Origin: Haloterrigena turkmenica DSM 5511
GTDB lineage: Archaea; Halobacteriota; Halobacteria; Halobacteriales; Natrialbaceae
Assembly: GCF_000025325.1 (NCBI RefSeq)
Contig: NC_013743.1
Location: 1-64,000, forward strand
Reading direction: 5' to 3'
DNA length: 64,000 nt
The translations under genes and the position numbers were made by a program. The notes beneath the pieces are model-generated. The model saw nothing but the letters and a program-made list of their open reading frames with translations, was not told the DNA's origin and did not search any database. Shown here piece after piece: positions 8,145 to 16,676 of this stretch. Numbering within the stretch: the first letter of the stretch is position 1; every line of letters starts with the position of its first letter.

Positions 8145-9968
8145 TCAGAGAATCGTCCCGTGTTTCTTGTCCGGCAGGTCCTTCTCGACGGTCTCGTAGA
8201 ACGCGAAGCGGGCCTCGAGTTCGTCTCGAAGCTCGCTGGGCGGCACGATCTCATCGATGATGACCTCGCTGGCCATCCGGTGGACGTCGATGTCCTCGCG
8301 GTACTCCTCGCGGAGTTCCTGCTCCTTCTGTGCGCGCTCCTCGGGATCGTCGATCGCGGCCAGCTTGTTCGCGTAGACGGCGTTGATCGCCGCCTCGGGG
8401 CCCATGATCGCGATCTCGCCGCTGGGAAGCCCGAGCACGCTCTCGGGGTCGTAGGCGGGACCGGACATCGCGTAGATCCCCGCACCGTAGGCCTTCCGGA
8501 CGACCACGGACTGCTTGGGCACCGTCGCCGACGACGTCGCGTAGATCATCCGCTTGCCCTGCTCGAGGATCCCCTCCTTCTCGACTCCGGAGCCGGCCAT
8601 GAAGCCGGGCGTGTCACACAAATAGAGCAGCGGCACGTCGTAGGCGTCGCAGGTCCAGATGAACTGCGCGGCCTTCTCCGCGGCGTCGGGGAAGATCGCC
8701 CCGGCCCGCTGTTTCGGCTGGTTGGCGACGATACCGACGGGCCGGCCGTCGATGCGGGCGAAGGCGGTGATGATCTCGGAACCGTACTCGGGGCGGAGCT
8801 CGAGCACCGAGTCGGCGTCGACGACGCGCTCGATGACGTCGAACATGTCGTAGCCGCGGTTCGGCGCCTGCGGCACGACGGAGTCGATTCCGGCGGGCGA
8901 CCGTTCCGGTGCTCGTCCCTCGGTCTGTGGCGGTTTCTCGTCCGCGTTATCCGGCAGGTAGCCGATCAGCTTCGCGACGAGTTCGCGGGCGTGTTCCTCG
9001 TCTTCGGCGATCAAATCGGCGCTCCCGGAGTGGCGTGCGTGGACGTCGGGCCCCCCTAACTCGTCGAGATCGATCTCCTCGCCGGTGACCATCTCGACCA
9101 TCCGCGGGGAGGCGATGGCCATCGCGGACATGTCCCGGACCATGACGGTGAAGTCCGCGAAGACGGGCGTGTAGGCGGCGCCGGCGATGCAGGGCCCGTA
9201 GAGCACGCAGATCTGGGGCACTCGGCCGGAGAGCATCGAGTGGTTGTAGTAGTACTTCCCGATGCCCTCGCGGTTGGCGAAGAAGCCCGTCTGCTGGTCG
9301 ATCCGGCCGCCCGAGGAGTCCATCAGGTAGAGCACCGGTTTGCCCGTCTTCAGCGCGCGCTGTTGCATCCGAAGGAACTTCTCGACGCCCTTCTCGGCCA
9401 TCGAGCCCGCCTTGACAGTGAAGTCGTTGGCCATGAAGTGAACGTCCCGGCCCTCGAACTCCGCGGCGCCGGTAATGAGGCCGTCCGCCGGCAATCGGTC
9501 TCCCGACTCCGCCTCGCCCTCTCGTCCGCTGGGATGCCACGAATCGAAGTTGGCGAACTTGCCGTCCTCGAACTGCAGGCCGTTCTCTCCGAACCAAAGG
9601 TCCAGTCGGTCCCGGACGAACAGCTTCCCCTGCTCGGAGAGCCGGTCGCGGTACTTCTCGGGGCCGCCCTCGAGAATGTCGTCGATTTCCTCCCGAAGTG
9701 TCGCTTCGCGGTCGGTCGGCCCGAGATCGTCGCCGGATGACGCAGCATTTTTGGAGCCGCCGTCGCCGGCGGCCGCGGCGTCGATCGCCTCCGCAGCGGC
9801 CTCGCTCGCATCGGTCAGGATCTCGCTCTCGTCCGGCGCGGCCGTCGCGAGGAGGTCGTCGCCCCGTTTCGGGTAGAGCTCAACCTCCTCCCCGAAGTGG
9901 GACGCCAGCGCCTTTGCGATCGCCTGTGCCTCCTGGTCCGTCGCGGCGGTGTTGACTCTGAGTTCCAT
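8145..9968 (-). CDS. Acyl-CoA carboxylase carboxyltransferase subunit with N-terminal extension
   Basis: This biotin-dependent carboxyltransferase (AccD5/PccB/MccB-like) has 607 residues and moves carboxyl from carboxybiotin to an acyl-CoA. Crotonase-fold landmarks are MDSSGGRIDQQ, YGPCIAGAAYTP, GGPDVHARHSG in the first half and NQPKQRAGAIFPDAA, CDTPGFMAGSGVEKEGI, RKAYGAGIYAMSG in the second. HARHSG and the Ala-Gly oxyanion loops look intact. The N-terminal 100 residues are unusual: MELRVNTAATDQEAQAIAKA and on to about 40 form a small domain resembling acyl-CoA carboxylase epsilon/PccX small subunits, then an acidic linker. No biotin carboxylase gene lies in the window. It forms an operon with the downstream MaoC gene. 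Confidence 0.9.
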   Translation of the reverse strand: MELRVNTAATDQEAQAIAKALASHFGEEVELYPKRGDDLLATAAPDESEILTDASEAAAEAIDAAAAGDGGSKNAASSGDDLGPTDREATLREEIDDILEGGPEKYRDRLSEQGKLFVRDRLDLWFGENGLQFEDGKFANFDSWHPSGREGEAESGDRLPADGLITGAAEFEGRDVHFMANDFTVKAGSMAEKGVEKFLRMQQRALKTGKPVLYLMDSSGGRIDQQTGFFANREGIGKYYYNHSMLSGRVPQICVLYGPCIAGAAYTPVFADFTVMVRDMSAMAIASPRMVEMVTGEEIDLDELGGPDVHARHSGSADLIAEDEEHARELVAKLIGYLPDNADEKPPQTEGRAPERSPAGIDSVVPQAPNRGYDMFDVIERVVDADSVLELRPEYGSEIITAFARIDGRPVGIVANQPKQRAGAIFPDAAEKAAQFIWTCDAYDVPLLYLCDTPGFMAGSGVEKEGILEQGKRMIYATSSATVPKQSVVVRKAYGAGIYAMSGPAYDPESVLGLPSGEIAIMGPEAAINAVYANKLAAIDDPEERAQKEQELREEYREDIDVHRMASEVIIDEIVPPSELRDELEARFAFYETVEKDLPDKKHGTIL

Positions 9969-10015
9969 ACGAGTTCCGTTAGGTGGGTTCTACGAGGGGG
10001 GCGTTCTTATCGGCT

Positions 10016-10032
10016 GTGGCGATTATTGCCAC
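10016..10032. promoter_or_regulatory. Inverted repeat upstream of the carboxylase gene
   Basis: GTGGCGATTATTGCCAC has arms GTGGC/GCCAC around an AT-rich centre and lies 48 bases before the carboxylase start. On the minus strand it contains GGCAATAATCGCCAC, which matches 13 of 15 bases of a site upstream of the acyl-CoA synthetase (13040-13054). It may be a shared operator or a promoter element. Confidence 0.35.
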
Positions 10033-10079
10033 CTGACTCGTCGCCGTCGGCCGGCCGTCGGGTTCGCGCTCGAGCATGC

Positions 10080-11246
10080 TCAGTACGATTTCGGGAAGCC
10101 GAGTTGCTGACCGATGTGGTTGTAGGCCATCTGCTGGGAGACGGGCGCGAGTCGGGTGAGGTTGATCTCGCGCCACCAGCGTTCGACGTCGTACTCTTTC
10201 GCGTATCCCCAGCCGCCGAAGGCCTGCATCGCGTGCTTGACGGCCTCGATTCCGGCGTCGACGGCCGTCGCCTTCGCGACGTTCGTCTCGTAACCGCACT
10301 CTTCACCCTGATCGTAGAGCCACGCGGCCTTCTCGCGCATCAGCGCGGCGGTCTCCATCTTCGCGTAGGCCTCCGTGATCGGGAACGAGACGGCCTGATG
10401 GGTGCCGATCGGCGCGCCGAAGATCTCGCGGTCGTTGCTGTACTCGATCGCGGCGTTCGCGGCGAGTTTGCCGATCCCGGTGCCCGCGGCCGCGAAGCCG
10501 ATCCGCTCGGGGTTGAGCATGTCTACGAGCACCCACCAGCCGTCGTCCTCGTCGCCCAGCAGGTTCTCGGCCGGGACGCGGACGTCCTCTATGAAGACCT
10601 CGCAAGACTTCGAGTAGTTGATCGCGTGTTTGGGAATCGGCGAGACGTCGATATTCGGGTCGTCCATGTCGACGACGAAGAGGCTGATGCCGTCGGTGCC
10701 CCGCTCGACCTCGTCTCGAGGGGTCGTTCGCGTCACGAGGATCATGTTGTCTGCTCGATCGGAGAACGTGATCCACGCTTTCTTTCCGTTGAGGACGTAC
10801 TCGTCTCCGTCCCGCTCCGCTCGAGTCGCGACGTTCAACGTGTTCGTGCCCGCTTCCGGCTCCGTAATGGCGATCGAGAAGTTGCGCTCTCCCGTCGCGA
10901 TATCGGTCAGGTACCGCTCCTTCTGCTCGTCGGTCCCGTACTCCCGGAGACCGACCGCGGCCATGCCGGCGGTCAGCACCAGGTACCACGTGCCGGCCAT
11001 GCCACAGCCCTCGGCACAGAGGGTCTCCATCGCCAGCCCCATCTCTTCCATTCCCATGCCGGCCCCGTCGTACTCCTCGGGGACCAACAGGCCGTGAAAG
11101 CCCGCCTCGCCGAGCTCGTCCCAGAACTCGGTCGAGAACTCGCCGGCTTCCTCCTTCTCGCGCCAGTGCTCCGGTCCGTACCGGTCGGCGATTTCCGTCG
11201 CCGTCTGTCGGATCAGTTTGCGTTCTTGCGTGTCTTCGAAGTTCAT
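10080..11246 (-). CDS. Acyl-CoA dehydrogenase
   Basis: This FAD-dependent dehydrogenase of 388 residues oxidises acyl-CoA to 2-enoyl-CoA and passes electrons to ETF. The middle beta domain shows AITEPEAGTNTLNV and LNGKKAWITFSDRAD; the C-terminal helical domain shows MQAFGGWGYAKEYDVER. The usual catalytic Glu in a YEGT motif is absent (RLAPVSQQM stands there). A Glu occurs in MLNPERIGFAAAG, the position used by isovaleryl-CoA-type dehydrogenases, so the enzyme is probably active on branched or short substrates. The ligase gene at 11336 lies upstream on the same strand, and the carboxylase follows at 9968. Confidence 0.92.
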   Translation of the reverse strand: MNFEDTQERKLIRQTATEIADRYGPEHWREKEEAGEFSTEFWDELGEAGFHGLLVPEEYDGAGMGMEEMGLAMETLCAEGCGMAGTWYLVLTAGMAAVGLREYGTDEQKERYLTDIATGERNFSIAITEPEAGTNTLNVATRAERDGDEYVLNGKKAWITFSDRADNMILVTRTTPRDEVERGTDGISLFVVDMDDPNIDVSPIPKHAINYSKSCEVFIEDVRVPAENLLGDEDDGWWVLVDMLNPERIGFAAAGTGIGKLAANAAIEYSNDREIFGAPIGTHQAVSFPITEAYAKMETAALMREKAAWLYDQGEECGYETNVAKATAVDAGIEAVKHAMQAFGGWGYAKEYDVERWWREINLTRLAPVSQQMAYNHIGQQLGFPKSY

Positions 11247-11335
11247 GGTCTGTCTCGTCTCGACTCCGGGTCTCTGTCGTCCGGAATCACGTTGGAATTG
11301 CTCGGTTACTCCTCACGCTCGCCTCGAGCGCGGCC

Positions 11336-13018
11336 TCAGGTCGCTTCTGCCTCCTCCTCGACTTCGTCCTGCAGCTCCGTCCGGCGGATCTTCCCGGTGA
11401 CCGTCTTCGGCAGCTCGTCGCGGAACTCGATCTCGCGGGGGTACTCGTGGGCCGAGAGCTCCTCTTTGACGTGGGTTCGGATGTCCTCCTTCAGCTCCTC
11501 GGAGGGGGTCGCGCCCTCGCTGGGGACGATGTAGGCTTTCACGATGTTGCCCCGCTCCCGGTGGGGTTTCGGAACGACGGCGGCCTCGGCGACGGCCTCG
11601 TGTTCGCCCAGCGAGCTCTCGACCTCGAAGGGGCCGATCCGGTAGCCCGACGAGAGGATGACGTCGTCGGCCCGGCCCTCGAACCAGAAGTAGCCGTCCT
11701 CGTCCAGATGAGCCAGATCGCCCGAGAGGTACCACTCGCCGTCGGGGCCGTCGACGAAACAATCCGCGGTCTTGTCGGGCTTCTCCCAGTACTCCGCGAA
11801 GAAGCAGGGGTAATCCCCGCGCTGGGCGATCTCGCCCGTTTCGCCGGGCTCGAGCACCTCGCCAGTCTCCGGATCTACGACGGCGGCCTCGATGCCGGGC
11901 AACGGTTTCCCCATCGAGCCCGGCCGGACCTCCATCGTCGGGTAGTTGTTGATGATCATGTTGCCAGTCTCCGTCTGGCCGTAGGTGTCGTGGACGGTGA
12001 CGCCCAGCGTCTCCTCGCCCCACTCGACGACGCCCGCCGAGAGCGGTTCGCCGATCGAGAGCGCGTGGCGCAGGTCCAGCGAGACGTCCTCGAGGACGTC
12101 CTCGTGTTCTCGGAGCATCCGATAGGCCGTCGGCACGGAGAACAGGACGCTGATCGGGTAGGTATCCAGCAGGTCAGCCCACGTCTCGGGGTCGAACTCG
12201 CCCTCGTAGGTGAACAAGGCAGTTCCCCAGAACCAGGCGCCGAGCGTGTTGATCGGCCCGGTCAGCCAGCCCAGATCGCCGGTCGACCAATAGCAATCGC
12301 CCTCCTGGAGGTCGACGGCGTACTTCTGGGTGGCCGCGACGCCCAGCACCCACCGGTGTTCGTGCAGGACGCCCTTCGCGAGCCCGGTCGTCCCGCTGGT
12401 GTAGTACAGCAGCGCGTCGTCCTCGGCGCCGGTGTCGGCCGGTTCGTACTCGCGGCTCGCGGTCTCCATCGCCGCGCGGTAGCTGACGTCGCCCCGTCGG
12501 AGTCCCCGCCCGTCGTCGCTGACGACGATGACGTGCTCGACCGAGGGCGCGTTCTCGAGCGCGTCCGCGACGGTGTCCCGATTATCGGCGGTCGTCACGA
12601 TCGCCGTCGCGTCGCAGTCCGACAACCGATACGAGATTCCGTCGGGGCCGAACCGCTCGTTGATCCCGCCGAAGACGGCCCCACGCTTGAGCGTCCCGAT
12701 CAGCGCGACGTAGTGTTCGGGGATCCGCGGCATGTACGAGAAGACGCGGTCGCCCCGCTCGATCCCGAGGTCCTCGAGGACGTTCGCGAATCGGTTCGTC
12801 GCCTCGGCGAGTTCCCAGAAGGTCGTCGTGGTCAACTCGCCGTCCTCGCTCACCTGATAGAGCGCGACTTTTTCCTTGTTCTCGGCGTGGCGGTCACAGA
12901 CCTCGTGAGCGACGTTCAGTTCCCCGGGCGCGTCCCAGTCGGCCGCTTCCTCGATGTCCTCCCAGGCGAAGCCGTCGCAGACCTGCTCGTAGTCGGGCAT
13001 ATTGTGTTCTGATACCAT
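11336..13018 (-). CDS. AMP-forming acyl-CoA synthetase (acetyl/medium-chain type)
   Basis: This is an adenylate-forming ligase of 560 residues that activates a carboxylic acid to acyl-CoA. Motifs in order are YYTSGTTGLAKGVLHEH (P-loop), DTYGQTETGN, WYLSGDLAHLDEDGY, then WFEGRADDVILSSGYRIGPF (hinge) and the C-terminal PKTVTGKIRR with the catalytic Lys. All signature motifs are intact. The start at 13018 puts ATG about 28 bases from an AATTATT element, suiting a leaderless message; an internal ATG at 13000 is possible. It heads a same-strand series with the dehydrogenase, carboxylase and MaoC hydratase, an apparent fatty or branched-chain acid degradation set. Confidence 0.92.
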   Translation of the reverse strand: MVSEHNMPDYEQVCDGFAWEDIEEAADWDAPGELNVAHEVCDRHAENKEKVALYQVSEDGELTTTTFWELAEATNRFANVLEDLGIERGDRVFSYMPRIPEHYVALIGTLKRGAVFGGINERFGPDGISYRLSDCDATAIVTTADNRDTVADALENAPSVEHVIVVSDDGRGLRRGDVSYRAAMETASREYEPADTGAEDDALLYYTSGTTGLAKGVLHEHRWVLGVAATQKYAVDLQEGDCYWSTGDLGWLTGPINTLGAWFWGTALFTYEGEFDPETWADLLDTYPISVLFSVPTAYRMLREHEDVLEDVSLDLRHALSIGEPLSAGVVEWGEETLGVTVHDTYGQTETGNMIINNYPTMEVRPGSMGKPLPGIEAAVVDPETGEVLEPGETGEIAQRGDYPCFFAEYWEKPDKTADCFVDGPDGEWYLSGDLAHLDEDGYFWFEGRADDVILSSGYRIGPFEVESSLGEHEAVAEAAVVPKPHRERGNIVKAYIVPSEGATPSEELKEDIRTHVKEELSAHEYPREIEFRDELPKTVTGKIRRTELQDEVEEEAEAT

Positions 13019-13039
13019 ACCACGATCGCCACCGCTTTC

Positions 13040-13054
13040 GGCAATAATTGCTAC
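13040..13054. promoter_or_regulatory. Promoter element or operator of the acyl-CoA synthetase gene
   Basis: GGCAATAATTGCTAC lies 22 bases before the synthetase start. On the minus strand its AATTATT is centred about 28 bases before the ATG, which fits a TATA box for a leaderless transcript. It matches the inverted repeat upstream of the carboxylase gene at 13 of 15 positions, so regulation of both genes by one factor is possible. Confidence 0.35.
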
Positions 13055-13109
13055 GCATAGTTACGGACTCGAGCTCGTCGATAAAAACAGTCTGTAGCGC
13101 GACGGTCCG

Positions 13110-13733
13110 TTACGAGTCGTCCTCGCCGTCGACGACCAGTCGCCGCTCGACGTAGTCGGTCAGTTCGCGGCGCACGGCGTCGACTGCCTCCTCGCTCCCC
13201 GTCGTCACGTGCTGGGACTGCGCACCGTCGATCGTCGCCGAGATGAACGCGGCCGTCTGCTCCGGATCGACCTCCCGAAAGACCCCTTGCTCGATCCCGT
13301 CGCGGACGATGTCGGCGACGTGCTCGCGGAAGAACGCGTCGGTGTCCGCGAACTGCTCCCAGTAGGCCTCGTCGTACGGCGCCTGCCCGCGGAGCGCGGT
13401 CATCGCGCCGACGAAGTCGACGTGTTCGTCGTTGGACTCTGCCAGAGGTTGCTCAACGAGGGTCAGCAAGTGGTCGCGAGCGTCCTCGAAGTCGTCGTCT
13501 GACGGTACGTCAGCCTTGAACCGCTCGAGGAGGAACTCGAGGAAGGCCACGAGCAGGTCGTCCTTGCCGTCGTAGTGCTGATAGATGAGCGACTTGCTCT
13601 TGGGGAACTCGTCGCCGATGCGCTGGATGGTCAGGTCCGAGTAGCCGTGTGTCCGGAGCGCCTCGTAGGTCGCGCGCATCATCTCGCCGCGCGTCTCGTC
13701 GGACGCGGACTCGAAGGGATCGGGTGCATCCAT
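13110..13733 (-). CDS. TetR family transcriptional regulator
   Basis: This is a 207-residue regulator. The N-terminal HTH spans about residues 15-60: RGEMMRATYEALRTHGYSDL then TIQRIGDEF and KSKSLIYQHYDGKDDLL, the classic TetR recognition helix followed by YxHFxxKxxL. The C-terminal helical ligand domain has no recognisable motif. The start codon is two bases from a perfect 18-bp palindrome, so the protein probably represses itself and the divergent ABC transporter. The acyl-CoA genes lie behind it on the same strand, making an acyl-CoA or a xenobiotic plausible effectors. Confidence 0.92.
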   Translation of the reverse strand: MDAPDPFESASDETRGEMMRATYEALRTHGYSDLTIQRIGDEFPKSKSLIYQHYDGKDDLLVAFLEFLLERFKADVPSDDDFEDARDHLLTLVEQPLAESNDEHVDFVGAMTALRGQAPYDEAYWEQFADTDAFFREHVADIVRDGIEQGVFREVDPEQTAAFISATIDGAQSQHVTTGSEEAVDAVRRELTDYVERRLVVDGEDDS

Positions 13734-13734
13734 A

Positions 13735-13752
13735 TGAATGAATATTCATTCA
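13735..13752. promoter_or_regulatory. Perfect 18-bp palindrome, probable TetR operator
   Basis: TGAATGAATATTCATTCA is fully self-complementary and sits in the 63-base divergent gap between tetR and the ABC ATPase gene. It abuts the tetR start, and a TATA-like CTATAT for the ABC gene follows at 13757-13762. Placement suggests blocking of both promoters. Confidence 0.75.
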
Positions 13753-13796
13753 CAAGCTATATGGCTTGCTACTCCGTCCGTGTTCCTGTGAGCGAG

Positions 13797-14825
13797 ATGA
13801 ACTCAATCGACGCCCAGCACGTCGAACTGACGTACGCGGACGGGACGGCGGCCGTCACCGACCTCGTGCTCGAGGTTCCGGAGGGCGAGTTCTTCGGCTT
13901 CCTCGGCGCGAACGGGGCCGGGAAGACGACGACCATCAAGATCTTCGCGACGCTGTTGAAACCGACGGGCGGCACCGTCACGGTCAACGGCTACGACGTC
14001 GAGGCCGAGCCCCGGTCGGTCCGCGAGTCGATCGGCTACATGGCCCAGGAGACGAGCGTCGATCCCGAACTCACGGCCCGCGAGAACATCCGCTTCGCCT
14101 GCGAGGCCTACGGCGTGCCGGCCGCCGACCGCGGTGAGCGGATCGACGACCTGCTCGACCTCGTCGACCTGGCCGACGTCGCGGACAAGGTCGCCAAGGA
14201 CTTCTCCGGCGGGATGAAAAAGCGCCTCGACGCCGCGACCGCGCTGGTCCACGAGCCGCCCATCGTCTTCTTAGACGAGCCGACCACCGGACTCGACCCG
14301 AAGGCCCGCAACCGGCTCTGGGACTACTTCGAGCGCATCAACGACCGTGGAACGACGGTCTTCCTGACGACCCAGTATCTGGAGGAGGCCGACCAGCTCT
14401 GCGACCGCATCGGCGTCATTCGGGACGGGACGATCGTCGCCGACGGCACGCCCGCCGAACTCAAGGACCGCGTCGGCGGCGCCGTCCTCGAGGTCGAACT
14501 GGCCAACGCGGACCCTGACGCAGAGGCGCTCGAGCGGGCCCGCGAGGTCGCCCTCGAGGCGGCCCTGTTCGACGACGCGTCGATCGAGGTCACCGACGGG
14601 GGGCTCAGCGTCCGCTCGACGGCGGCCCGCCAGCGCGGTCCGGAACTGCTCGTCGCGCTGAAGGAGGCCGACGTTCCGGTCACCGGGTTCAACGTCCGCG
14701 ATCCGACGCTCGACGACGTCTTCCTCGCGATCACCGGTGAGGGGCTCGACGAGGAGGAGGCGACGACGACCGAGACTGCGGGCGGGAGCGGTGCCTCGGA
14801 CGCGACCACGGAGGTGGGCCGATGA
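13797..14825 (+). CDS. ABC transporter ATP-binding protein, DrrA-like
   Basis: This ATPase of 342 residues energises export by the permease at 14822. Walker A GANGAGKT is at 37-44, the signature FSGGMKKRLD follows, then Walker B IVFLDEPTTGLD and the His-less switch region TTQYLEEADQLCDRIGVI, as in DrrA/daunorubicin-type exporters with a C-terminal extension. ATG 13797 is chosen; GTG 13788 and ATG 13761 are in frame, but a TATA-like box at about 13757-13762 puts transcription start near 13786. The stop overlaps the permease start by four bases (ATGA). TetR and its palindrome are immediately upstream. Confidence 0.92.
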   Translation: MNSIDAQHVELTYADGTAAVTDLVLEVPEGEFFGFLGANGAGKTTTIKIFATLLKPTGGTVTVNGYDVEAEPRSVRESIGYMAQETSVDPELTARENIRFACEAYGVPAADRGERIDDLLDLVDLADVADKVAKDFSGGMKKRLDAATALVHEPPIVFLDEPTTGLDPKARNRLWDYFERINDRGTTVFLTTQYLEEADQLCDRIGVIRDGTIVADGTPAELKDRVGGAVLEVELANADPDAEALERAREVALEAALFDDASIEVTDGGLSVRSTAARQRGPELLVALKEADVPVTGFNVRDPTLDDVFLAITGEGLDEEEATTTETAGGSGASDATTEVGR

Positions 14826-15736
14826 GCACCGACGCCGAGACCGGGAGCGCCAACACCGACCGCGGACGGACGACCGCCGGCAACGGCTTCGTTCGAGACA
14901 CGTGGATCAACCTGAAGCGGTGGCTGATCAAGACCACCCGGAACCCGTTCGTGATGACCGTCTCGCTGTTGAATCCGATCATCTTCCTCGTCCTCTTTAC
15001 GGAGGTGTTCGGCGGGGTTACGGAGGGCGCCGTCAGCCAGAGCCTCGGCACGGAGGCGAGCTACGTGACCTTCCTCGTGCCGGCGATCGTGATCCAGACG
15101 GCGCTAATTGGCGCAACGACCTCCGGGATCGGCCTCGTCGACGACATCGAGAACGGGATGTTCGAGAAGGTCCTCGTCTCCCCGATGCATCGAGGGGCGA
15201 TCTTCCTCGGAAAGTCCCTCTCCGAAGTGCTGCGCATCGTCGTCCAGATCGGGATCATCCTCACGCTCGGGTACGTCCTCCTCTATCTGGACGCGGGCGC
15301 GCCGCTGACCGATTACGTCGAGACCGGCGTCCTCGGCGCGCTCGGAATCGTCGCCGTCGGGATCGTGTTCTCGATCTGGTTTACCGCACTCTCGAACGTC
15401 GTGGCGCTCGTCACCCGCGATCAGGAGTCGACCATCATCGCGGTCAACCTGCTGCAGTTCCCCCTGCTGTTCCTCTCGAGCGCCTTCCTCCCGATCGAGG
15501 TGCTCCCGGAGTGGGTCCAGACGATCGCCGCGCTCAACCCGATCACCTACGGCGTCGACGCTGCCCGCGCCCTGATGTTCGGCAAAGACGTCATGACGGT
15601 CCTCGAGGTATCGGCCTTCGGCGGTATGTGGAACACGCTCGTCCCCGCGCTGGCGGTGCTCGGCGCGCTCGACCTCGTTCTGGGGGCCGTCGCCGTCCAC
15701 TTCCTGAACAGCGCCTCGAGTTCCGACGTGCAATAG
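14822..15736 (+). CDS. ABC-2 type exporter permease
   Basis: This membrane subunit of 304 residues pairs with the ATPase at 13797. A soluble N-terminus of about 45 residues is followed by six predicted helices of the ABC-2 fold. The family loop and helix features GLVDDIENGMFEKVLVSP and the late LPIEVLPEWVQTIAALNPI (followed by TYGVDAAR) are clear. Together the pair resembles the DrrAB drug or lipid exporters. Translational coupling to the ATPase gene is indicated by the four-base overlap. The 266 bases that follow (15737-16002) show nothing recognisable. Confidence 0.9.
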   Translation: MSTDAETGSANTDRGRTTAGNGFVRDTWINLKRWLIKTTRNPFVMTVSLLNPIIFLVLFTEVFGGVTEGAVSQSLGTEASYVTFLVPAIVIQTALIGATTSGIGLVDDIENGMFEKVLVSPMHRGAIFLGKSLSEVLRIVVQIGIILTLGYVLLYLDAGAPLTDYVETGVLGALGIVAVGIVFSIWFTALSNVVALVTRDQESTIIAVNLLQFPLLFLSSAFLPIEVLPEWVQTIAALNPITYGVDAARALMFGKDVMTVLEVSAFGGMWNTLVPALAVLGALDLVLGAVAVHFLNSASSSDVQ

Positions 15737-16002
15737 GCGCTGTCGGACGCACTCGAGTGTCGTCCTCCGATTTCGCTGGCCGTCGTTCTCCTCGTCTCAG
15801 TTCACGTTCGGGGTCGTGCGACGGTGTGCGCTGCCGATCGCGTCTGAACGGAGTGAAGACCGATCGACGACGCCGTGCGAGGTCCCCGAAGCGTGGTGAC
15901 CGCTGTTTCTACTGAACAATCGAGACTCGAGTCGCCGCGACTAACGCGACGGTGTGTCCGACCACCGTCGCTCGGCCTCGAGTCTGCGTTCGCGACTCGA
16001 GT

Positions 16003-16440
16003 CTAGGGCTCGAGTCGGAACCGCGTCGTCGGCGCGCCGTCGAACCGCGGGCCGCGCCCGCGCCGCTCGAACCCGAGTTCCTCGGCGGCGTCTTCGATGG
16101 CCTCCGAGTCGGGCGAGACCAGGAGTTCGACGGCCATCGATTCGCGTTGCGCGAAGCGGACCGGTTCGCCGAGGAGTTGCTTGCAGGCCTCGCTCGTGCC
16201 GTCGAGCTGGGTGACGTGGACGGTGTCCTCGCGGGCGTCGAAACTGATGAAGCCCAGCAGGTCCTCCGGATCGGAGCCGTCGAACTGCGAGTCCGACACG
16301 TCGGCGTTAGGGTCGTGCGTGCCGTCCTCGGCGACGCGGACGGTTCGGTCGTGAACCAGATTCCGCATCACGTCCGTCGGCGAGTCGGCGATCGACGCCA
16401 GCGCGTCCGCGTCGGCCTCGAGTGCGTCCCGTACGTTCAT
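16003..16440 (-). CDS. GNAT-like N-acetyltransferase, divergent
   Basis: This 145-residue protein begins MNVRDALEADADALASIADS, the usual opening of GNAT acetyltransferases (first strand, then helix). The later segment ELLVSPDSEAIEDAAEELGFE matches the end helix and GF(x)R/E strand. The acetyl-CoA pyrophosphate loop (Q/RxxGxG/A) is not evident; a poorly conserved central part contains CKQLLGEPV. It may be a degenerate family member or bind another CoA. It is divergent from lysC, with about 180 bases between them. Confidence 0.6.
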   Translation of the reverse strand: MNVRDALEADADALASIADSPTDVMRNLVHDRTVRVAEDGTHDPNADVSDSQFDGSDPEDLLGFISFDAREDTVHVTQLDGTSEACKQLLGEPVRFAQRESMAVELLVSPDSEAIEDAAEELGFERRGRGPRFDGAPTTRFRLEP

Positions 16441-16622
16441 CAGCGTGTGGTAATGACACCCACAAATATAAATCCCGGCTGCGTCGGCGGGGCGGCGACC
16501 CGCTGCAACCGGCCGCCGTCGGGGACTCTCGTCGGCGCTGACATGTGTGCGTTCGATCGTCTGCGGTAAAAACGCGGGCGATGGGACACAGTTATCTGCC
16601 CGCTCTGGTAACGGTCTGGCAT

Positions 16623-16676
16623 ATGAGCGAAGTTATCGTCACGCGAGCCGCGGACGAGGTGTCAGTATGCGCGTAG
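16623..16676 (+). CDS. Short upstream ORF overlapping the aspartate kinase start
   Basis: This possible 17-residue leader peptide (MSEVIVTRAADEVSVCA) starts with ATG about 30 bases after a TATA-like GTTATC at 16590-16595. It would be the first start codon on a leaderless transcript. Its stop overlaps the lysC ATG in another frame by ten bases. No obvious run of regulatory codons is present. It may be translated for coupling or be chance. Confidence 0.3.
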   Translation: MSEVIVTRAADEVSVCA

